DNA of 64,000 nt, from assembly GCA_033980235.1 (NCBI GenBank), contig CM067066.1:39675455-39739454 (forward strand). Reading direction: 5' to 3'. Made by a program: the position numbers and the translations under genes. This document shows, piece by piece, positions 21,436 to 32,577 of the stretch. The stretch's first letter is position 1; every line of letters starts with the position of its first letter. Source of the DNA: Diadema setosum (taxonomy: Eukaryota; Echinodermata; Echinoidea; Diadematoida; Diadematidae). The notes under the pieces are model-generated. The model saw only the letters and a program-made list of their open reading frames with translations, made no database searches and had not been told where the DNA came from.

Positions 21436-21987
21436 GACCCCGTTTATAGTGCGAGGCTCGGCCGCGGCTCGCCCTCCTTCATTTCAGTGTAAACGCGCAA
21501 AAGACCAAATGCGAGGCCAAAATTGGCCGCGCATTTGGCCGAGCCGCGGCCGAGCCCCGCCCCTTCTTGATGTAAATGCAAACTGGGCCAATTGCGCGGC
21601 CAATTTTAGTCTGGCTTCCAGACCCTCTGCCCGTACTATTTCGCTATTCACGATATTAACCACCTTAACATCGAAAACTAGAATAGTTTAAGGTGGTTTT
21701 GTCCTGCGTGCGAAGGACTTTTCCTTCGGCAAAGGCCTTTGCCCGAACGGCGACTTTGTCGCCACAGAATCCAGTTGGCAAAGGGTCTGAAAACCTGACT
21801 ATACCAAATTGCGTTTGTTTACAAGCAGAGTGCCACTACGACAAAATATTGAAAGGTTTGAATTAAAAGCGCGGCCGAGCCCAGCAGTGTAAACGGACAA
21901 AATTGCGAGGCTCGGCCGCGCAATTGAGGCCGGACTCGGCCACGGCCCAGCCGCGGCCGAGTCCGGCTTTGCACTGTAAACGGGGTC
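21436..21987 (+). mobile_element. Harbinger-like MITE, family M2 copy a
   Basis: A 552-bp element beginning GACCCCGTTTATAGTGCGAG and ending GCACTGTAAACGGGGTC. It is flanked by an exact 3-bp duplication, TAA (21433-21435, 21988-21990). The interior is GC-rich (GGCCGCGG, GCCGAGCC words) and carries an inner TIR module at 21608-21800. Three-base duplications are typical of PIF/Harbinger (family knowledge; assignment inferred). Copies b and c are at 44464 and 49738. Confidence 0.85.
21608..21800 (+). mobile_element. Inner TIR module carried by M2 elements
   Basis: It begins AGTCTGGCTTCCAGACCC and ends GGGTCTGAAAACCTGACT, which are inverted repeats with a few mismatches. It also holds an internal hairpin ACCACCTTAA/TTAAGGTGGT. 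The same module sits at the same position in both other M2 copies, so it was there before the family spread. Confidence 0.7.
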
Positions 21988-22077
21988 TAAGTAACAGATG
22001 CTCATCTTGTATCATGGACTGTAGTATTCTTCATGAGTAATTTAAAAGTTGAGATATGGCCTTCAAAGATTTTAAAG

Positions 22078-24360
22078 TAAACACTAAACAAAAAGTAAGT
22101 TCCCCCTAAAACAAACATCAATATTTTATGAATCAGGAATCTTTCAGGAAATCTGAATACAGGATCATGTAGCTGTAGTTCTCGGCTACCTTTCATGTGA
22201 AATTCAGTGGATATCACTTGGTCATGCTTGAGTGAGCATGACTTAAAGTCAAAATGGTCACTTTTTGAAGTTCACAAGCCCAATTTTGCAACTTTGATTT
22301 GGTGATATCGGAATAAATTTCAATTTTCCAGGACAAAAAGGCATGCAACGTATAATTTATGTGCTTGTTATCGTACCATGTGACTTCTGCACAAAATTTC
22401 ACGGTTGAGTGAACACGGGGTGAAAATTACCAAAATGGCCGATTTGACATGTTTCTCGTGGTAATTTCTATCAATTGAGATTGAATTCGGGTTTTGAACA
22501 GTTTTTACACACAATTCACGTAATGTCACGGTTGAATGAGCACATTAAAAACAAAGAGAAATAACCATTTAAATTGTGCAGTAAGAATTGCGATAATTTT
22601 GCGCACTGAAATCAACTGTATGATGCTTTTTTATATTGTGCTAATACCCAAACGCATATCAGTGACCACCTGACATTTCAGTCACGCTTCAATAAGCACG
22701 TGAGGCTGGAAACCCTTTTTTTAAACCTTCATAATAAAAATTTAATCCCCATGGTAAGTTCATGTGAAGAGGAGGAATTTATGCTTTTGAAAGCTAACAG
22801 TGGCTTTTGCATGTAATGTGGTTTATTTTACGGTTGAATGACCACATTATGAAACAATGATTTATCTTATTAAAACCATCCAGCAGGTGTTGTATTGATC
22901 TTCTGCATTTAAAATCAACTGAAAAACAATTCATTATTGTGTCAGTGATCCATGGAATTTATTCAAAATTTTACACGTCAAAGGGTACATGGTGCCGGAA
23001 ACCCTCCTTATAATCCATGGCTACCTTTGATTAAATATTGAAGTATTCGTGTAGAAATTGGTCTGCCTTTAGTTTGATGAAATCCCCTTATTGGAGCAGA
23101 GATGAGAAATTATACAAATTAAATCTTCGGGCCTCTTTTCTCGCTACTGAATACTAATTTTGGCATTAAGGTCTTGATCTTTGTAAAGTCATGAAGACAT
23201 GCATTAACTCAAAGGGAAAATAAATGCAATTGATCACTGACATGGTACTAAATTTCACTTTAGTTACACATCAATATCCTCCCGTGCTGCACATATGCAT
23301 GGAGAGTCTGGACACAGATATTGATTGTGGTGAGAAACATGTAGTGGCCTTTGTTGTTCATGTGGTGTTGATGATTGTGATGGTGATGATAGTTGCTTAA
23401 AATGTTGGTTGACTATAATGCGATTGTTATGGCAATATAACACAGATTGGGGAGCATCTGCACTAACTTTTTTAGGCTCTATCCACTAACACCGCTGAAC
23501 ACGTCCTCAAAACCAACCAAATGTAAACCTCATGGGAATTTCAGCCACGAAAATGGTTTTGACCTGCACACTTTGCTCATCTTGTGTGCTCACTGAAGCA
23601 TGTCACAATGTCATTTTTTATCGAAATGTTATTTCTTTCATTGAAATCAGAGTAATTTCCCAACATATCAACTAAAACATAAAAAAACAATGAATATTTT
23701 CTATTAAATAGGGTAAAAAAGGGTTTTCCAGCCCCACATGCTCATTGAAGCGTGACTAAAATGTCAGGTGATCACTGTCATGCACAGTAGTATTAAACAC
23801 AATACGAAAATCATTAAAACAATTGATTTCAGTTCGCAAAATTATGGCAATTCTTACTGCACAATTTGAATTGTTATTTTTCTTTGTTTTTAATGTGCTC
23901 ATTCAACCGTGAAATTACGTGAATTGTGTGTAAAAACTGTTCAACACACGAATTCAATCTCAATTGATAGAAATTACCACGAGAAACATGTTATATCGGC
24001 CATTTTGGTAATTTTCACCCCGTGTTCACTCAACCGTGAAATTTTGTGCAGAAGTCACATGGTAAGATAAGAAGCACATAAATCATACGTTGCATGCCTT
24101 TTTATCCTGGAAAATTGAAATTTATTCCGATATCACCAAATCAAAGTTGCAAAATTGGGCTTGTGAACTTCAAAAAGTGACCATTTTGACTTTAAGTCAT
24201 GCTCACTCAAGCATGACCCGGTGATATCCACTGAATTTCACATGAAAGGTAGCCGAGAAATACAGCTACATGATCCTGTATTCAGATTTCCTGAAAGGTT
24301 GCCGATTCATAAATTACACAGGTTTGTTTTAGGGGGAACTTACTTTTTGTTTAGTGTTTA
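22078..24360. mobile_element. 2.3-kb foldback with spaced 18-bp motif, family F3
   Basis: The outer ends TAAACACTAAACAAAAAGTA and TACTTTTTGTTTAGTGTTTA begin a 39-bp perfect inverted repeat. Matched landmarks continue inward for over 700 bp per arm, leaving a central spacer of about 1 kb. Ten copies of a motif close to TCACGGTTGAATGAGCAC lie at symmetric distances in the arms. The outermost, at 22221-22242, is itself a dyad (GTCATGCT...AGCATGAC). The flanks allow a TA duplication. No long ORF is present, and the transposase family is unknown. Confidence 0.85.
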
Positions 24361-27319
24361 TAATGGGGGATCAAAGGATTATGGGGTCAAATCTAAGCTA
24401 CATCGATATGCCTCTCCCACTGAAGAAAATTTGGGGATATTTTTGCATATGAAAAAAAAATAGACGAAAAGAAAGATTTCTGGTAAAATTTGTTGAAAAT
24501 AAACTTGTCATTTTCCATAATAATCCATGTGAAGGTAAAAATAATGTTACTTATCTCTTATTACCTGAAAGGGAGTATTTTCTCATATCAGGCCCAAAAA
24601 ATAAAAATAAAGATAAAATAAAAACGATAAAGAAAACAAAAAAATAACATTGGATTAGGTACTTTTAATGTGTCCGGGGTCAATAAAATCAATTTCTTCT
24701 TAGAATCTTGAAAACTGGTATTTTTTTTTTTTTTTTTTTGGGGGGGGGGGGGTGTATTTCTTAACAAAATAGATGAAAGATTTCATGCGATAGGCAGTGA
24801 TGTCATTCACACATAACCAACAGAGCCAGTTTGTTTTTCATATTGTACCAAAAAATTGAAATAAATCTTTGTTATGTGTAAACTTCCTTTAATCAAAGTA
24901 CACTCCCCCATTCACTAAAATTGTCGGAATTATCTTGGCTGCATACCAGGAGCCAAGCTGGCTATAAAAGTCCGTTATGTGAATCACATCACACTCTTTG
25001 ATTCTTTATGGGGTGTGGGGGAAGAATCGTTAATCCACATAAAATGCAAGATGGAGTGAGAGGCATTTTAAACCAAGAAGAGAGAAAAAGCTCTATAGAT
25101 GGATGAGCAAGGACCAGAGAAAGCATGGCGTTAGAAAGATTAAAGGTGGAAATATCTAGAAATGGAATGCTAATTCCTATGACTCCAACCACTAACTGCT
25201 GTTAGTGGTTATTGTCCCACCCACCAGTGTGGGTAAATGTTTTGGGGACTTGTGGTCTTAGATGCACACCCCATGAAATGTGCCTATTCTCCATAAGGTT
25301 CAACTGGCATTCAGAGCAAGGCGGGGCTTGATTTCAATTACATCTAAAGATGGGGATCACGTTTTGTGGTTACCTTATACCTCACTTAAAGGGACTAGAA
25401 GCAGTGGCCGGACAATTTGAATGAACTCTTCTTGACTAGTCAGATGTGTTAAGTTGTGAACCATGCAGAAAGGTAGTTAATGTGCTGTACTGTAGGCCTA
25501 TATATGATGTTAACAGCCTTCTACTTCTAAACTGATGCTTTATAGAGAGCATCGAGAATGATACAGATGTTTCAGCACAGTGTGGACATATGAAGACAGC
25601 AGTATCAAGGTTCAGGGGTCATACAGGTACTGTGCACCTCAGCCCCTGATGTCTTTACATCACCTCAAAAGGGGCAGCGAATCAGGGCATTTAAAGAGAG
25701 AAATTCCTTGCTGAAGATGTGTAATTCACCTAATTATTAGGTTTCAAATATTGAACTGAGTGAGCCCAAGGTATATTAGAAGAATTAGTATGAAAGGAAT
25801 TAATTTTTTTTTTGAAAAAAACAAACCACCCTACTGATTCTCACAGAGAGCACTTTAAAAATGGCTATCATTTGCCTTGTGCATAGTCCTTCTATTCAGT
25901 TAAATGCAAAGTTGTGGTTACTATTGTCCAGTGTCAGTAGACTGGGGCAGAAAAACCATTATAGTGGTCCTCCAGTGGTCAGCCACAGAACACTTCAGAA
26001 GACAGTCTGGTCATTCTGTCTGTTTTCAAGCCATGGACAATGAATTTTGGCCCCAGTCAGAGAGAGAGAGAGATTCAATCTAATCTGGTGGAGGATCCTC
26101 ACTAATCCAGCTTTAGCCCTAATGATTGTCCTCTTTTTATCTCTATCACTCCACAGACATGGAGACCTCAGTCACACTACTGTGCCTCCGGGATTACTTC
26201 ATAATGTATATAGTTTACTTGTGCTCTTTCATATTTTTCTGTGGTCAATTTTTATCTTTCTCTAGTTTTTAGCCCCAGTGCAAAAACTAGCCATGAATTT
26301 GCCGTCTTTGAAAAGTCATCAAATTGACTTTATTGTGATACCTCATGTAGCCAATTATGGAATTTTTTTAAGGACTGCTATAAAACCTTTTCCCCCATCA
26401 TATTTTGTGTTTGTCATTGAATCAATTTGAATATTGTAATATCACATGTAGCTGATTGAGAGATATCTACAGGGACATTTAAAATGAAACTTGTATTCCC
26501 TTCATATTTTTCTTGTTTTTTTCTTTACTCTATTTTTTTATCTGAATGCAAAACCTGCCTTGAGTGTTCCTGTCTTTGAAAAAAAAACCCAATTAATTGT
26601 TCTGTGTAGATGATTGTGAGATAGCTTCAGTGGCCCCTTTTAAATATGGTAGGCACATCAAATGTATGACAGCAAAACCATATTTTGACCAAAAAATTAT
26701 TATTTGTGCAGAATGATTGATTAGATACTACGCTTGCATATTTCTTTCATGTAAATTGCATTTTGTCATTAACAGTATACTTTGGAGATCATGCATGCTA
26801 AAAGTCACTTGCATGCACAATGAGTAATAGCAGAGATGTGTAGTTGGCAGTGGTTGGTGTGGGCAGGTCTTAGTTATAAATGCAATTCAAAGCAACTTTG
26901 CATTTATCAACTCTACAGAAACGTGTTTCTGGCTCAAACGTGTTTACAATCCCATATTTTTCAGCGCTTTTTTGAAGCGTGTTTCCAACCCCATAATCCC
27001 AATAGCTTTGCATTTATCAACTGCCCAGAACTTGTTTGGAAACTGTAATTCCGCACCAGAAGTGAATTGATAAAATGCACCCTACGATCAGTACGATTGC
27101 CACAACTGACCTCAGGATCTAACAAGATCTGATATGATCACTGTGATCACCCCAATATGATGTGATATGATTTCAGAAGTGGCACAAATTGTGATAGACA
27201 TGCACAAATATTCTACAATCAGCTGCTCATGGCCAATCTTGGCATTTGTAATGGATTACATGATTGTGGGAACATTGCTTAACTCTTTGCATGGTAAATG
27301 TTTAAAATCTATAGAAATG
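24361..27319. other. Mostly unique DNA; T19G13 tract, small hairpin
   Basis: Holds a T19G13 tract at 24721-24752 and a 10-bp hairpin AACCACTAAC/GTTAGTGGTT (25187-25210). A pyrimidine-rich acceptor-like site ending CACTCCACAG lies near 26155. A possible 180-bp inverted pair, TGCATTTATCAA/TTGATAAAATGCA, lies at 26899-27079. No gene could be supported. Confidence 0.4.
24721..24752 (+). repeat. T19G13 homopolymer junction
   Basis: A run of 19 T is followed directly by 13 G. Similar T/G (or complementary C/A) junctions occur at 62010-62033 and 61404-61424. Confidence 0.95.
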
Positions 27320-28572
27320 TCAATCTACTAACTCTTTGGCCAACATCTTCGTCTCGTTCGTTTCTTTGACAAACTGTCCCCATCTTGTGACATCCTGGTG
27401 ACCTGGTAGAAAAACTTAGAAAAGAATAGATGAAATACTTCCCATTTTATTTTGGGATCATCAGTGAAAAGAAAAAATCAATACTGCAACCACAATTGAA
27501 TGGCTAGCTGGGTCATTGTTTTTAGGGGAACTTGTAAGGTTGTGTGGACGATACATGGCTTCAGATTTCACAATTGAAGTCTTCCCTCTCCCAGAGATAA
27601 ATCCCAAGTGAAAGTTTCATGACTTCATTCCAGTGACACTCATCTAATCAGAACCATCTATGGCTGTTTCGCACCGGCCAAAAAATGTAATTGCAATGCT
27701 GAATTACAATTATGATTACAATTATGATTAGAATTACGATTAGAATTATCATTCATACATAGGATTAAGGAAGGCTTCATGGATTCTGTGGTTTTGAATT
27801 TCAGAGCGAGGAAAGGAGGTGTGGTTTCCTAGTTCTCTAGTTCCTGTCAATCACTCATGAGTAGTAAGTACACATGCTTTGACTGCCATGCGAGCATTTG
27901 AGGAGTGCGGTTTTTCTGTGGAAGTGATTGGAAGGCCACTGTAAGCTGCGCCCCAAAAACTCAAATTGGAAGTCAATCTGCATACACGACTGTTTCATTC
28001 CATAATCCTGGAGAATCATGATTGGAAAACACCTCTGGACTATCATTCGAATCACGAAATAAATTACAATTCAAATCACTCCCCACGATTCCAGTCTGCA
28101 TACACCCGGCCAAAATGCATCATTTTAATTGTGATTCTCATGAAGCATCATTAGAATTGTGATTCAAATAACACACTCTAGGTATGTGTGTAAACATACT
28201 TCTGGTTTTCTGCTTCTATAGAATTGGAAGGAAGTAAAGGAGAAGGTGTTCAAGGTCTTAAGTGTCTTATCTCATCGATTTTGACAGTAGTGTGAAGGAT
28301 GCAGCATCAAATTTAGTTCAAATAGAGTGGACTGTCATCATGTCAAACTTTCTAGGTGACATGAATTTATTAGATGGAATATGAATTAAATGGTGAAGGT
28401 TTTTAAGGTACAGTCTGTAAAGGCAGACTAGAGGTACATTTGGCTGGAGGTCCCTTCATGAATGAGCCTTTCTATAGACAGGGATGACACCTTGGTATAA
28501 AACCTCCCAACTCACACCAAGGACAGCTTCCCACTTACCTGTCAATTGTTTGCCGCGTTTCACTTTTCCCAT
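27320..28572 (-). CDS. Candidate two-exon short coding gene, minus strand
   Basis: On the minus strand an ATG in good context (CAAAGATGG, codon 28570-28572) starts a basic N-terminus reading MGKVKRGKQLT. It ends at a consensus donor (CAG then GTAAGT; exon 28539-28572, phase 1). The next good acceptor, with a pyrimidine tract ending TTTTTCTACCAG, opens an exon at 27402-27320 that continues in phase, reading HQDVTRWGQFVKETNETKML up to TGA at 27320-27322. The intron would be 1,136 bp. The product as modelled is only 38 residues and is not recognised, and further exons are possible. The support is splice consensus plus matching phase only. Confidence 0.28.
27403..28538 (-). other. Putative intron with GATT/AATT-rich repeat
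   Basis: If the two-exon model is right, this is its intron. It includes a GATTA/AATTA-rich segment (27701-27750) and two similar words, CACCGGCCAAAAAATG (about 27672) and CACCCGGCCAAAATG (about 28104). These may bound a dispersed repeat. No other feature is seen. Confidence 0.3.
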
Positions 28573-30271
28573 CTTTGCAAACGTTTTTCTGTTTGGAAAG
28601 GTGGTACTTTTGTGAAAAGGACTACCTTTCATGTGGTTTCCTTCAGGCCGCTAGTCCAAATACCTCAGACTTGGTTTGTAAAGAAATGGAGTGAATAGTG
28701 GATCCTGCGGATTAACTCTTGGCTAGGGCTAAAAAAGTAGAAAGAAAAAAAAATGTGTGACTGAAGATTTGTTCCCTGAAGAAATTCAAAATGCATGCAA
28801 ATCTATCTAAATATCTACAGACATTGTATTAGAATAGAAATATTTTTGGGAACCTTTGAAATTTTCAATATCTTGAAGATGATTTCAGATATTTACCAAA
28901 AAGAGATGTCCTAGAGATTTTGCACAGCCTTCCAGACAAAATTGAGAGTTTCCTATACTGTCAGTTCATCCTTGCTTTCACACTATCGTGATTATGATAA
29001 GTCATTGCGTTGTTAAGTGTATCTAGACTCTATGGAACGCCATTAAGGAAACAATACAAAATTCATTTCACTCCAGCCAATATTCATTTCACTTTTAATG
29101 TCACGTCAATTCCATTGTTGAATACATTCATGTATATGGCATATTAGTGTAATATCAGCATAGGGTTCTCAATCATACTTTGTCACAAAAGGTTCTATGA
29201 TTTGACACAATTTTTTTCTCACCTGCATTATCATGCTGGTGCGTGGCACCTTTATGGCATAACTATGAGGTTATTTCCTTTACTGTGAATTAAAAGAATA
29301 ATCTACTCCTAAGCCTTCTGTGGGATGCAGATGACCCTGTTTTCTGTCAATGAATTGTTGCCATGATTACCATTATTCTTCAGTAGTCTTATTTGCAGAC
29401 ACTCTTCTGTAACTGGAAGTGAAACTTTATAGATCCCAAATGCAATGAAGTGCTTTTAATGCTCTTTCAAATATCCCACTTTATCCGGTGTCTTTTGTTA
29501 AGCTTTGCTTCTTACTTTATCTGCATGATCTGCTCCATTGATAAGGCATCTATAAAAACCAGGATAGCTAGGATTATGTGAATTTTTTTATTGTGATTTT
29601 TTTTTTTTTTTTTTGTTCTTTAGGCCCTATATGTCTGTATTTTCTTTTTAGGTCATGGCTCTTCTGTAGCTTCTGTCTGGCACACTGGAAAGGATTGTTT
29701 TAACCCCTGACATATTTTATTCAATCTGTAGAGCATACCAACCATATTGAAATATTTCGTATTGATAGAGTCTGAGGCAGAGACTACAAAACTTATCAAA
29801 GCACCCTCCCTTGAACCCCCCCCCCCCCAGTTTGATCCCCTCACCCCACCTCCTGCTTCCACTTTTGCTTTTGTTGTGTGCATTTTGCACCCATCCATGC
29901 CGAATCCTCCCCCCCAGTTTGCCCCTGGCTTGTGGAGTGTTGTTGGTATTTTTACCCCTCTCACAACTCTGCATCACTCTCTACAGGTCTCCCAAAAGTC
30001 ATGCACCCGTAAATACGGACAGACAATTACCGCCTGTTGGGCAATCGTATCTTTAAGGAGATAAACAAACACTATTTGGTTTTCACCTCACCCCTTGTTG
30101 CTACATCAACTTCTTCTGTCAAGTCTGTTTGCATCCAGCACGGGGATCAGCCAGGTATCCACTACCTGTACCTGTGCACTGATAAGTGATACCGGGCGCT
30201 TCGGAAGAACTCAAATGGGGAAAGATCTTCCCCCTCTAAATCACAATTAGAATATCTAAATGGACACCTTT
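28573..30271. other. Unique stretch; C-rich patch
   Basis: Includes a minus-strand donor-like site (CAG then GTGAGA) near 29221 without a coding exon behind it, a T run near 29597, and C runs at 29818-29828 and 29908-29914. The C runs generate proline-rich frames that I reject. A forkhead-like ATAAACAAACA word is at about 30061. Confidence 0.4.
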
Positions 30272-30787
30272 CTACTCAAGAGAGCTTTGACAATGAATAC
30301 CTTCTTCTGTGTTTGTACCACTAGATGAAAAACCCTTTGCAGAGCCTCTTGCATTTGTGTTGCTCTCGGTTTGTGAACTCCTTACTCCTTTATTGTTGGT
30401 GTCGCTATCGAGTAAATTCCAAGGGGGTGCCGTCCTGTGTGTTTGAGAGGCCCTCCTCCGTGTTTCGTGGGACTCCGACGTGAGACATGAAATGATTGCA
30501 TTCTTTTGGATTTTCATCATGGCTGCCAGGGTGCTGCAAGCTCTTGTGAGATCCATCGTCGATCTGGTTCCGAGGAGACGGAGACAGGACACTAATGATG
30601 AGGTTAGTGACTGGTTGCTGATAGAAGGTTGATGGAGTGGAAGACTCTCAACCAAGGCAAAAGGGGAACATGAGAAAGTGTTTAGCTGTGATTGCTTGGT
30701 GTAAGAATTTTGTGTGCCAGTAAAAATACATTTAATCACCATGATGAAGATCCTTTCTGTACATGTAACATACTGTGACATATGCAA
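30272..30787 (-). CDS. Candidate 171-codon frame (opposing exon alternative)
   Basis: This is the longest open frame outside mobile elements: Ser/Thr-rich, starting at an ATG at 30787, with no recognised domain or signal peptide. The plus strand of the same interval offers a rival reading. An ATG at 30492 (or 30519) opens MAARVLQALVRSIVDLVPRR and ends at a donor-like GAG then GTTAGT at 30602. At most one of these is likely to be real. A frame this long is uncommon but not impossible by chance in 64 kb, and local GC content is raised. Confidence 0.2.
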   Translation of the reverse strand: MHMSQYVTCTERIFIMVIKCIFTGTQNSYTKQSQLNTFSCSPFALVESLPLHQPSISNQSLTSSLVSCLRLLGTRSTMDLTRACSTLAAMMKIQKNAIISCLTSESHETRRRASQTHRTAPPWNLLDSDTNNKGVRSSQTESNTNARGSAKGFSSSGTNTEEGIHCQSSLE

Positions 30788-32484
30788 AATTGTCCCTTTT
30801 TGAGGGACACCAATGTACTACATAAAGTTTATGTGTATAAAGTAAATGCCATTATTAGTGAGTTCCATGTTATCAAGCTTATTGCTGCCATATTTATAAT
30901 TGTTTGATTTTGATTATGATAATGATTCATAATGTTCTCAAGGGATAGCTGGATAAAAGTAATCATCCAGTTGCTTCTCACTTATCATCCATAGCATAAC
31001 TTGGATGCACATCTTCCAGTAGAATTCTCTCCATGTTCAAGTTAAAGAATGAAGTCAAACAAAATGAGCATTTTTGGTTTTTATCAATATTTGATATGAA
31101 GCAAAACAGGAATGAAATTTCAAAATTTGCTGTGTTAATGTTTGAATATCCCTCGTGAGTTAAATAAATGCAGCCGTAGGTTGAGTCTTTCCCATGTGTT
31201 GCATGCAACCTGCCATGACCTTTGAGCCCAGTTTGAAGGAGAAGAGGCTAGTTTATGTATTCTTCTGCCAATCATTCATCAGAAGACGATAAAATGAATT
31301 CACCTCCAGTTTTTAACCTATAGATGGTTGATTTGCTTACACAGGATCCTCTCCCACCGTCCGTTTGTCAGTATGTATGTCAGTCTGTTTGTCGGCTGGA
31401 GAGTCTCTCACAGAGCTCTCCCACCCAGAGAATTCTGGGTATTTAATCCCAACTAGCATTTTGTAGCTATAATCATAGGGTCCCATGGATCAAAAAGGGT
31501 ATTTTCGTGCCTTCTTGGGGATGCAGATGATAAAAAAACTCTGAAAGAGAAGCTATTAATTGTTTAAAAAATAACCCCTTGATCTAAAGAAAATGTTAAA
31601 AATTAACACTTCATACAAAGTGTATGTGTTTTTTATGGTTTGATATGCTGTGGGACTGAATGGAACAGGAACGCATAGGGACATTATCACTTTGTGTTAT
31701 GCGCTATATAAGCACTGTCAGTTATTAATTGTTATTAATGATCAAACTATTATTTGCATAAATGGAAAATTATTTTTCATTTTTTACGGGGAAAATATTT
31801 ACCAGCATGCAATAAAAAACAGAAAAAAAAACACTTGTGTGTTTGTGTGTGTGTGTGTGTATACATGTCTGTACAGTATGTGTGTATGGTATATGTGTGT
31901 AACAGTTAAGAGCCCAGAAGGATAAAAATTTCCAAGATTTTGTTGCTGTTGTTGTGAAAATGTATAATTTATTCCTTACTCCGTGCCTTGTTTTTCTGTC
32001 ATTCATGATCTGCCTGTATAAACTTTATAATTGATATAAACCATCCATGGGTATCTTATCAGTTTTACTGCATATACCTTATAAAGTTCGCATATTGGAA
32101 CTTTGCAAAACAATTCTGCATGTGGTTGAATTTTTACAGATGAACCAAAGCGATGTAATGAGGAGTAAGTATAATCCCTTTCCACATAAAAACTAAACAA
32201 GTTCCAAATGTGGGGATAATAACTTTACATTTTCACCCCACGAGGTAGAATATAATTTTGTGAATATCAGATGACTTTGGGAAAATGAAATGGCTGTGAA
32301 ATATTTGGTGTATACAGAAATTATTTGTTCAGTTTTAATATTGTGATCTTTGACATGGCTATCTTGAGTGGAGCTGAAATGAAGTAGAATCAAATGAAGT
32401 AGAACAGATGATTAAACAAGAATGGATAGAAGGAGAATCAAGTATTGACAAAATAGTTGGTGATTATCAAATAACTGAAGAGTC
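30788..32484. other. Unique stretch, no gene seen
   Basis: Contains a CCGTCCGTTTGTCAGTATGT patch near 31356, possibly a relic of a hairpin/tetranucleotide element, and a (TG)n run at 31836-31860. No gene. Confidence 0.4.
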
Positions 32485-32577
32485 TTAACCCATTGAGGAT
32501 TCACTGATATTGCTACAAGACACATTTCCCATGCACACTTGCTCGAGTATACTCGGGACTAGTCTTCAAGGGGTTAA
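32485..32577. mobile_element. 93-bp mini-palindrome, family P1 copy a
   Basis: It runs from TTAACCCATTGAGGA to TCTTCAAGGGGTTAA, imperfect inverted ends, and contains the perfect dyad CGAGTATACTCG (32534-32545). A second copy is at 42335-42427 and a right-half fragment at about 47389-47419. A tiny MITE is the likely nature. Confidence 0.6.

Noticed and set aside
26140..26268. Plus-strand exon after a strong pyrimidine-tract acceptor (CACTCCACAG)
   Set aside because: Two frames stay open only because of T-rich sequence giving Phe/Leu/Ser. There is no donor and no recognisable product.
29165..29290. Minus-strand exon between a CACAG acceptor and CAG/GTGAGA donor
   Set aside because: All three frames contain stops, so it could only be a non-coding exon, and nothing else supports transcription.
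29653..30064. Proline-rich plus-strand and glycine-rich minus-strand frames
   Set aside because: Both are driven by C homopolymers. Several frames are open at once.
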